From NCBI GenBank assembly GCA_025357895.1, contig JANYLL010000227.1:1-5329 (forward strand): a stretch of 5,329 bases of DNA. The letters are read 5' to 3'. The notes below the pieces were generated by a model. The model was not told where the DNA came from. It saw nothing but the letters and a program-made list of their open reading frames with translations, and made no database searches. How positions within the stretch are numbered: position 1 is the stretch's first letter; each line of letters opens with the position of its first letter. This document shows, piece after piece, positions 1 through 5,329 of this stretch. The translations under genes and the position numbers were made by a program. This stretch comes from Ignavibacteriota bacterium (GTDB lineage: Bacteria; Bacteroidota; Ignavibacteria; Palsa-1295).

Positions 1-1
1 C

Positions 2-934
2 GCAAGTCGCGCCCTTTTTGTTTTGCCTCAAGGAAGAGGATTTGAATACGTTGAAGAATATCCCTATAAAGATGAGATCGCCGTTGCAGTAGCCGAAGCA
101 ACGGAAAAACTTACTGCAGAAAGTGTGAAGTCCGGTAAGTATGATCTTGTTTTGCATCCGACGCATCTATGGTTAACAATTCACGAAAGTATCGGACATC
201 CTACAGAGCTTGATCGCATCTTAGGGTATGAAGCTAATTTTGCCGGCACAAGTTTTGTCCGCAAAAAAGATATTAACGGAATGACCTATGGAAGCGATCA
301 ATTGAATATCGTTGCCGATAGAACGCAAGAGGGCGGACTTGCAACGTGCGGTTACGATGATGACGGCGTTCCGTGCGAAGAATATAAGCTCATCGAAAAA
401 GGTGAACTCATGGATACTCAGACAACGCGAGAACAAGCTGCCATTATCGGCGATAAAAAATCTCACGGACAAAGTTATGCGCAAGGGTGGTGGAGTGTTC
501 CTTTCCAAAGAATGCCGAATGTCAGTTTGAAGCCAAATGAAAAGAAAATGTCTCTCGACGATTTGATTAAAGAAACGGGAAAAGGAATCTTCATCAAAGG
601 TAATTCAAGTTATTCAATAGATCAGCAAAGATATAATTTTCAATTCACAGGACAAGTAGCATACGAGATCAAAGACGGAAAGTTGGGGCACATGCTACGT
701 GATGTAGCATATCAGGCAACGACGCAAAAATTCTGGAAGAATCTCGAGATGGTTTGTGATAAGAGTGAATATATGCTTGGCGGCGCGATGAATGACGGCA
801 AAGGCGAACCGATGCAATCAAATCCATTATCACATGGCTGCCCGTCTGCCCGTTTTTCGAATATTCAGGTAATCAATACTAAATCGCAATCGGCAAATTC
901 TAAGGGCGGGATGATGGAGTATGACATGGATTGA
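2..934 (+). CDS. tldD: TldD-type metalloprotease, 5'-truncated by window edge
   Basis: The frame is open from base 2 to the TGA at 932-934, giving 310 codons; the true start lies left of the window. A TTG at 23 is inside the frame and is not a credible start. An HExxxH motif (HESIGH, bases 182-199) followed by E-x-D-R and AGTSF is the metal-binding signature of the TldD/PmbA family. The later YDDDGVP (about 350-370) and the segment FTGQVAYEIKDGKLG (about 644-688) also fit the family. In E. coli, TldD pairs with TldE as a cytoplasmic protease acting on unfolded peptides, including maturation of microcin B17 and turnover of CcdA. E. coli TldD is about 480 residues, so roughly a third is missing here. 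Near the C-terminus, where I expect C-G-K-G, the sequence reads D-G-K-G (Asp codon 794-796); a Cys follows 15 residues later in SHGCP (839-841). The tldE partner follows after 105 bases. The family call is firm; the substrate is unknown. Confidence 0.92.
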   Translation, partial: ASRALFVLPQGRGFEYVEEYPYKDEIAVAVAEATEKLTAESVKSGKYDLVLHPTHLWLTIHESIGHPTELDRILGYEANFAGTSFVRKKDINGMTYGSDQLNIVADRTQEGGLATCGYDDDGVPCEEYKLIEKGELMDTQTTREQAAIIGDKKSHGQSYAQGWWSVPFQRMPNVSLKPNEKKMSLDDLIKETGKGIFIKGNSSYSIDQQRYNFQFTGQVAYEIKDGKLGHMLRDVAYQATTQKFWKNLEMVCDKSEYMLGGAMNDGKGEPMQSNPLSHGCPSARFSNIQVINTKSQSANSKGGMMEYDMD

Positions 935-945
935 GAAAATAATAA

Positions 946-1013
946 TGTCATAGTGGCATTTTGAAATATTTTAGATTGCTTCGTCGTCCCTACGGGACTT
1001 CCTCGCAATGACA
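946..1013. repeat. Palindromic intergenic repeat, one arm decayed (repeat A)
   Basis: This 68-base element fills most of the tldD-tldE spacer. It opens with TGTCAT (946-951) and closes with ATGACA (1008-1013). The right arm (973-1013), read on the minus strand, begins TGTCATTGCGAGG and ends GACGAAGCAATCT, a form I recognise from dispersed intergenic repeats in many bacterial genomes. Inside it is a perfect 5-bp hairpin, GTCCC (986-990), loop TAC, GGGAC (994-998), enclosed by ATTGC (975-979) and GCAAT (1005-1009). The left arm (952-972) is AT-rich and no longer matches, so the copy looks degenerate. I see no target-site duplication and no encoded protein. It could act as a transcript-processing or attenuation point between the two genes, but that is inference. 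Confidence 0.72.
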
Positions 1014-1039
1014 GTGTTGTAAATATTATGTAGTAATTT

Positions 1040-2404
1040 ATGGCAATCAATAAAGACATCATGACTTCTTCAGAGCTTGAGGCTCTGAGCAAAAAAGTCA
1101 TTAGCTTTTCAAAATCGGAATGGTGCGAAGTGAATATTGACTCCGCACATTCTGCAAATTTACGGTATGCGGCAAATATGGTGACGACAAGCGGTTCATC
1201 CGTCAATACGACAGTCCATATTACTTCTGCGAACGGAAAAAAATCCGGATCGGTCTCAACGAACGATCTATCGGATGATGGATTAAGCCGCGCAGTAAAA
1301 AAAGCAGAAGAAATTGCAGGATTCGCTCCGGATAACGAAGAACTGATGCCGCCGCTTAGTGATAAGCCGGCTTATAAACGTAGTGCGCAATTTGATGAAT
1401 CGAGTGCTGATACCGGATATGCTGCGAGTGAACGGGCAAAAGTCGCAGAGAAAGCGATCAAAGAAGCGAAAGCAAGACAATTTATCACAGCAGGATTTTT
1501 AGAAACAATAGTTTCACGTTTTGCTCTCCGGAATTCAAAAGGTCTTTTTGTAAGCGATCAAAAAACGCGCACGACATTTTCCACGACGATGCGTAATGAA
1601 GACGGCTCATCGAGCGGATGGAATAAACGGGCTTCGCAAGCTATTGCCCGTCTTGATTCAGATCGTGCCATTAATCGTGCCGCTGAAAAATGTGCAGCAT
1701 GGGCAAGCCCGAAAGAAATGGATCCGGGAGTGTATAAAACCATTCTCGAGCCGAGTGCTGCCGCAGATCTCGTCCAGCAATTTGTCTGGTCACTCGGCGC
1801 ACGTGAAGCCGAAGAGGGAAGAAGCGCCTTCAGTCGTGCCAATGGTTCAACAGCTCTTGGTGAACAAATGGTCAATGAGAAAGTACATATTTATTCCGAT
1901 CCGAACCATCCACTTGTTCCCTCAGGAATTTATGGGGAAAGCGGTCTTGCGACAGAACAGGTCGACTGGGTTAAGGATGGCAAGATCGCAAACTTAGAGC
2001 GAAATCGTTATTGGGCGCAGAAAACCGGCAAGAAAGCGATACCGGGTTCATCAAATATTATCATGGAAGGCGGTGCACAATTGCCGGAAGATTTTATGGC
2101 AACGGCAAAACCTGAAGGATTGCTTATCACAAGTTTTTGGTATATTCGTGATGTTGATAGTCAAACACTCTTGAAAACCGGGTTAACGCGTGACGGACTT
2201 TTCTGGGTGGAAAATGGTGAGATAAAACATGGAGTAGTGAACTTCAGGTGGAATGAGTCACCCATCGCCGTGCTCAAAAACGTCACCAATATGTCGAAAG
2301 CTGTCATCACCGCTCCGCGTGATGGATGGGATGGAATTCCCATGCTCATACCAATGCTTGTTGTTAGCGGATTTAATTATTCATCGCTCAGTGATGCTGT
2401 GTAA
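1040..2404 (+). CDS. tldE: TldE/PmbA-type partner subunit of the TldD protease
   Basis: This is a complete 454-residue protein, close to the roughly 450 residues of E. coli PmbA/TldE. It has no HExxxH motif, as expected for TldE, which in E. coli lacks a metal site and forms the heteromer with TldD. Family features include an N-terminal alpha/beta region (about residues 10-105), the middle segment DPGVYKTILEPSAAADL (228-244), and the C-terminal block LLKTGLTRDGLFWVENGEI (377-395) followed by NFRWNESP (401-408). No signal peptide or membrane segment is visible, so it should be cytoplasmic. The start is the first in-frame ATG; there is no Shine-Dalgarno sequence before it, and a second ATG seven codons in (1061) is an alternative. 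It follows the tldD-like gene, which supports the pairing, though repeat A lies between them and translational coupling is therefore unlikely. TAA stop at 2402-2404. Confidence 0.92.
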   Translation: MAINKDIMTSSELEALSKKVISFSKSEWCEVNIDSAHSANLRYAANMVTTSGSSVNTTVHITSANGKKSGSVSTNDLSDDGLSRAVKKAEEIAGFAPDNEELMPPLSDKPAYKRSAQFDESSADTGYAASERAKVAEKAIKEAKARQFITAGFLETIVSRFALRNSKGLFVSDQKTRTTFSTTMRNEDGSSSGWNKRASQAIARLDSDRAINRAAEKCAAWASPKEMDPGVYKTILEPSAAADLVQQFVWSLGAREAEEGRSAFSRANGSTALGEQMVNEKVHIYSDPNHPLVPSGIYGESGLATEQVDWVKDGKIANLERNRYWAQKTGKKAIPGSSNIIMEGGAQLPEDFMATAKPEGLLITSFWYIRDVDSQTLLKTGLTRDGLFWVENGEIKHGVVNFRWNESPIAVLKNVTNMSKAVITAPRDGWDGIPMLIPMLVVSGFNYSSLSDAV

Positions 2405-2410
2405 ATTTTA

Positions 2411-2527
2411 TGTCATTCTGAACGGAGTCGCGGAGCGACGCAGTGAAGAATCCCGTTAATTGTGTCGAGAAGTCCATTATAAACCGCACGGGATTCTTCG
2501 TTACGCTTCGCTTCACTCAGAATGACA
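2411..2527. repeat. Palindromic intergenic repeat with 10-bp perfect inverted ends (repeat B)
   Basis: A 117-base element begins 6 bases after the tldE stop. Its ends, TGTCATTCTG (2411-2420) and CAGAATGACA (2518-2527), are perfect reverse complements, extending one more pair inward. A second matched pair lies inside: GAAGAATCCCGT (2445-2456) and ACGGGATTCTTC (2488-2499), so a long cruciform or RNA stem can form with a loop of about 31 bases. The left arm also contains a perfect 5-bp hairpin, GTCGC (2427-2431), loop GGA, GCGAC (2435-2439). No protein is encoded. It resembles REP/MITE-like repeats that are commonly dispersed between genes. As RNA, it would put a stable stem just past the tldE stop and could end or protect that transcript; no U-run follows, so a classical intrinsic terminator is not shown. 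Confidence 0.82.
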
Positions 2528-2573
2528 CTTTACTATTTTCTCAATTTAACATTCTCAATTCACAATTCTTAGA

Positions 2574-3731
2574 ATGCATATTGCCAACCGTATAAACCGC
2601 CTCGGAACTGAAACATCATTTGTTGTTCTCGCTAAAGCGCGCGAACTTGAGGCGCTTGGAAAACACATTATTCATCTCGAGATCGGCGAACCTGATTTTG
2701 ATACAGCACCAAATATTATTGCCTCTGCTAAGAAAGCACTGGACGATGGTTATACGCATTACGGTCCCGCTCCCGGATTGCCGGAGTTCCGCAAAGTAAT
2801 TGCTGAAGTTGAAGGCAATCGCCGCAATATGAAATTCGATTGGAATGAAGTGCTTGTATGTCCCGGCGCAAAACCAGTTATGTTTTATGCTATCATGGCA
2901 TCGGTTGATCCTGGAGATGAAGTGATCTATCCGAATCCCGGATTCCCAATTTATGAAAGTTGTATCGAACTTGCAGGCGGCGTTCCGATTCCGCTTGTAC
3001 TCAAAGAAGAAAAAGGATTTCGCTTTGATATTGAAGATCTGAAAAAATTAGTCACACAGAAAACGCGGATGATCATTATCAACTCTCCGCAAAATCCGAC
3101 AGGTGGAATTCTGACGATGGAAGATCTGCAAGGAATTGCCGATATTGCAGTAAAAAATAACATCATCGTTCTCTCAGATGAAATCTATGGTAGAGTAGTG
3201 TATGACGGCTTTGTAAATCATACTATTGCTGCACTTCCCGGTATGCGCGAGCGAACGATCATCCTCGATGGCTTTTCGAAAACGTATGCAATGACAGGCT
3301 GGCGACTTGGATTCGGAATTATGCCTCCGGAATTTGCTGCAGTGTGCTCGAAATTACAAACTAATGTTCCAAGCTGCGCAACAAGTTTTGTGCAGATCGC
3401 CGGAATGGAAGCGCTGAGTGGTCCGCAGGATTGGGTAGATAACGTTGTTGCCGAATTCAAACGTCGCCGCGATCTGATCGTTGACGCGTTGAACTCCATG
3501 CCCGGAGTTACCTGCTTAAAACCTCTTGGCGCATTTTATGTTTTTCCGAATATTACCGGCACCGGGATGGATTCGCGTCTTCTTGCCGATAGAATATTAT
3601 ATGAAGCAAATGTTGCCTGCCTATCAGGAACATCGTTCGGACAATATGGTGAAGGGTATCTCCGCTTCAGCTATGCAAACTCGATGGAAAATATTGAGAT
3701 GGCGATGGAGAGGATCAGGAAGATATTATAA
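2574..3731 (+). CDS. PLP-dependent class I/II aminotransferase (aspartate aminotransferase-like)
   Basis: This complete 385-residue protein is a fold-type I aminotransferase, which transfers an amino group between an amino acid and a 2-oxo acid using pyridoxal phosphate. Visible motifs are IGEPDFDTAP (37-46) near the N-terminus, PGAKP (97-101) in the cofactor phosphate region, NSPQNPTGG (170-178) with Asn174, SDEIYGRVVYDG (201-212) with Asp202 and Tyr205 contacting the cofactor ring, DGFSKTYAMTGWRLGF (232-247) with Lys236 as the Schiff-base lysine and Arg244 for the phosphate, and LRFSYANS (363-370) with Arg364 for the substrate carboxylate. Length and motifs fit the COG0436 group that includes Thermus-type AspC. 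Substrate choice (aspartate, alanine, aromatic or branched-chain) cannot be read from sequence alone, so no symbol is given. There is no signal peptide. The ATG at 2574 is the only one after the in-frame stop at 2547-2549. Tandem TAA stops end the gene. Confidence 0.95.
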   Translation: MHIANRINRLGTETSFVVLAKARELEALGKHIIHLEIGEPDFDTAPNIIASAKKALDDGYTHYGPAPGLPEFRKVIAEVEGNRRNMKFDWNEVLVCPGAKPVMFYAIMASVDPGDEVIYPNPGFPIYESCIELAGGVPIPLVLKEEKGFRFDIEDLKKLVTQKTRMIIINSPQNPTGGILTMEDLQGIADIAVKNNIIVLSDEIYGRVVYDGFVNHTIAALPGMRERTIILDGFSKTYAMTGWRLGFGIMPPEFAAVCSKLQTNVPSCATSFVQIAGMEALSGPQDWVDNVVAEFKRRRDLIVDALNSMPGVTCLKPLGAFYVFPNITGTGMDSRLLADRILYEANVACLSGTSFGQYGEGYLRFSYANSMENIEMAMERIRKIL

Positions 3732-3741
3732 TAATGAATAT

Positions 3742-3763
3742 GCCCACTGTTGAAACCGTGGGC
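3742..3763 (+). terminator. GC-rich stem-loop after the aminotransferase, possible weak terminator
   Basis: GCCCAC (3742-3747) and GTGGGC (3758-3763) pair perfectly around a 10-base loop, starting 10 bases after the aminotransferase stop. The downstream DNA (3764-3805) is AT-rich with scattered T-runs, but there is no uninterrupted U-tract right after the stem. Position favours an mRNA 3' end between the aminotransferase and the peptidase gene. The short stem and missing U-run make intrinsic termination uncertain. Confidence 0.35.
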
Positions 3764-3827
3764 GCAATTGAATTTGATTTAAACCTCTCTTGTTCTTTTT
3801 CCAATCTTTTGCTCGTACGATCTCAGC

Positions 3828-5329
3828 ATGAAAAAATTCGTTGCTCTTCTATCCTTTATTGTATCACAAGCCATTGCTCAGCCTGCCGATTATTGGCAGC
3901 AACATGTTTCTTATACTATCAGCGGAACACTCATCGATTCCATTCATTCATTCGATGGAAAATTATCGGTTGTCTACACGAATAATTCTCCCGATACTTT
4001 GCATGAGGTCTGGTTTCATCTATACTACAATGCTTTCCAGCCCGGCTCGATGATGGATGAGCGCGCAAAAGCTTTGAATGATCGTGGTGTGGCAGATAAA
4101 ATTGATCACTATAAGAGGAGCGATTGGGGAGAACAGAGGATCGGCCAGGTGTTGCTCAGAGAGGGAGAAGTCATCCTCGATCCGAATAAACCCAGACTTG
4201 CAAAGTATAAGATAACCGGTACCATAATGAAAGTGGAGCTGGCGGAGCCGCTCGTGCCGCATAAAAGCGTAAATATTTCCATGCCTTTCTTCGTCGAGAT
4301 CCCCCCCCTTACCCGTCGCGGCGGGTGGATGAATGCTGATGGTATTAAATATTCTATGTCGCAATGGTATCCTAAGATCTGCGAATATGACCGGGAGGGT
4401 TGGCATCATCAGGAATATGTTGCGCGTGAATTTTACGGAGTCTGGGGAGATTTCGATGTAATGATGAATGTGCCAGCTAAATTTTGTGTCGGCTCGACAG
4501 GACAATGCCAGAATCCTGAAGAAGTCGGCTGGGGATACGATCAAATTGCGAAAGGCGTGAAGAAAGGTAAGTTCTATCCTGATTCTTTAAAGAAAGATGG
4601 TATGATCAACTGGCATTTCAAAGCATCGAATGTTCATGATTTTGCTTGGGTAGCGCATGAATATATTCATGAATGGGATACATGGAGTGATACGATCACT
4701 GTTCATTGTCTTTATAAACCGAGCGAAGAAAAATATTGGTCGGAGGCAATGCCGAATACTTTTGCCATGCTCGATCATCATTCGAAAAAAATTGGATGGT
4801 ATCAGTATAGAAATTTTACGAATACTCATGGCGGCGATGGAGGAATGGAATACCCTCAGCTTATTATGGATGGAAGTCCGAATGCTGGCCTTATTATGCA
4901 TGAAGGCGGACATCAATGGTTTTACGGAATGATCGGTAATAATGAAACGCGATACGCGTTTTTAGATGAAGGCTTTACGGAATTTATCGAGATGACAGGA
5001 ATGGAAGCGTATTATGGAAGGCATAATGAACGCTCGCCTTATAGAGATTCTTCATGGCTGACTCGGACATTTATTCCCGAATATGACAGCCGTCGGAATT
5101 ATTATTCACCATATCTGGATCTTGCAACGGCAGGATATGAAGAACCACTGACCATTCCGCATGATTGGTTCAGAGAAGGAGTGAACGCCGGCCAAGTATA
5201 TTTCAAAACTCTTGCAGGTTTGGCACAGCTTGAATATGTGCTTGGTGATTCAATGTTTTGGGCAGGCATGAAAGAATATTTCAGGCGCTGGCATTTCAAA
5301 CATCCGAACCTGAATGATTTCAAACGTAC
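3828..5329 (+). CDS. Secreted M1-family zinc metallopeptidase, 3'-truncated by window edge
   Basis: The frame from ATG 3828 stays open to the right edge, giving 500 codons with no stop. Residues 1-18 (MKKFVALLSFIVSQAIAQ) look like a Sec signal peptide, with likely cleavage after AIA (residue 17), so the enzyme should act in the periplasm or beyond. A beta-rich N-terminal region follows (about 25-300). The catalytic domain carries GGMEYP (338-343), the counterpart of the GxMEN exopeptidase motif, then HEGGH (358-362), exactly 18 intervening residues, and Glu381 in LDEGFTEF. This is the canonical HExxH-x18-E zinc site of M1 (aminopeptidase N, leukotriene A4 hydrolase) enzymes. Tyr458 in GQVYFKTL is the likely catalytic tyrosine. 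All expected residues are present, so the enzyme should be active, removing N-terminal residues from peptides. An eight-C tract at 4301-4308 encodes part of Ile158-Pro159-Pro160-Leu161; the frame is intact across it. No Shine-Dalgarno sequence precedes the start. The C-terminal part, including any sorting domain, is outside the window. Confidence 0.93.
   Translation, partial: MKKFVALLSFIVSQAIAQPADYWQQHVSYTISGTLIDSIHSFDGKLSVVYTNNSPDTLHEVWFHLYYNAFQPGSMMDERAKALNDRGVADKIDHYKRSDWGEQRIGQVLLREGEVILDPNKPRLAKYKITGTIMKVELAEPLVPHKSVNISMPFFVEIPPLTRRGGWMNADGIKYSMSQWYPKICEYDREGWHHQEYVAREFYGVWGDFDVMMNVPAKFCVGSTGQCQNPEEVGWGYDQIAKGVKKGKFYPDSLKKDGMINWHFKASNVHDFAWVAHEYIHEWDTWSDTITVHCLYKPSEEKYWSEAMPNTFAMLDHHSKKIGWYQYRNFTNTHGGDGGMEYPQLIMDGSPNAGLIMHEGGHQWFYGMIGNNETRYAFLDEGFTEFIEMTGMEAYYGRHNERSPYRDSSWLTRTFIPEYDSRRNYYSPYLDLATAGYEEPLTIPHDWFREGVNAGQVYFKTLAGLAQLEYVLGDSMFWAGMKEYFRRWHFKHPNLNDFKR

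Noticed and set aside
23..934. Taking TTG 23 as the start of the TldD-like gene
   Set aside because: The frame is open leftward to base 2 with plausible coding sequence, and the family's N-terminal region is missing, so the gene is cut by the window edge.
935..1039. Short precursor peptide gene (RiPP substrate) between tldD and tldE
   Set aside because: TldD/TldE can mature modified peptides, so I looked for one. The only early ATG (944-946) is followed by a stop two codons later, and the spacer is explained by the repeat.
2411..2527. CRISPR or insertion sequence
   Set aside because: There is a single palindrome with no regularly spaced direct repeats and no transposase reading frame.
2407..2532. 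Target-site duplication around repeat B
   Set aside because: TTTA occurs at 2407-2410 directly before the element and at 2529-2532, but the second copy is offset by one base from the element end and the tetramer is common in AT-rich DNA.
3769..3827. Bacteroidota-type promoter (TTTG and TAnnTTTG) upstream of the M1 gene
   Set aside because: TTTG occurs and CTTTTG lies nearer the start, but no segment matches TAnnTTTG at the right spacing.
4020..4544. 174-codon minus-strand open frame
   Set aside because: It lies entirely opposite the M1 peptidase frame, which has family motifs and a signal peptide; the reverse translation shows no recognisable domain.

Overview
The window holds four plus-strand protein genes, two of them cut by the window edges: the 3' part of a TldD-type metalloprotease, a complete TldE/PmbA-type partner, a complete PLP-dependent class I/II aminotransferase, and the first 500 codons of a secreted M1-family (aminopeptidase N-like) zinc metallopeptidase. 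All four read in the same direction. The spacers are 105, 169 and 96 bases, so no stretch over 300 bases lacks a gene.

The organism looks like a bacterium of the Bacteroidota/Chlorobiota/Ignavibacteriota neighbourhood. This is an inference from three things: moderate GC judged by eye, no recognisable Shine-Dalgarno sequence before any of the three visible starts, and a style of M1 peptidase (GGMEYP and HEGGH motifs) that I associate with that group. No rRNA or marker gene is present, so placement below phylum level is not supported.

Layout. Bases 2-934: tldD-like gene, 5' end missing, with an HExxxH metal motif. Bases 946-1013: a 68-base palindromic repeat, half decayed, in the tldD-tldE spacer. 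Bases 1040-2404: tldE-like gene without a metal motif. Bases 2411-2527: a second, better preserved palindromic repeat of 117 bases with perfect 10-base inverted ends, starting 6 bases after the tldE stop. Bases 2574-3731: aminotransferase. Bases 3742-3763: a GC-rich stem-loop. Bases 3828-5329: M1 peptidase with a signal peptide, open at the right edge.

How the genes fit together. TldD and TldE are known to form a heteromeric protease that degrades or trims unfolded or modified peptides, with TldD carrying the metal site. The M1 enzyme would remove N-terminal amino acids from peptides outside the cytoplasm, and the aminotransferase would move amino groups between amino acids and 2-oxo acids. 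A loose theme of peptide breakdown and amino acid use is possible, but each gene is separated by a repeat or stem-loop, so one shared transcript is not established.

The core genes are ordinary. The most interesting parts are the two intergenic palindromes, which differ in sequence but share one skeleton, including a short hairpin kept by a compensatory base change, and a possible Cys-to-Asp replacement at a metal-ligand position in TldD.
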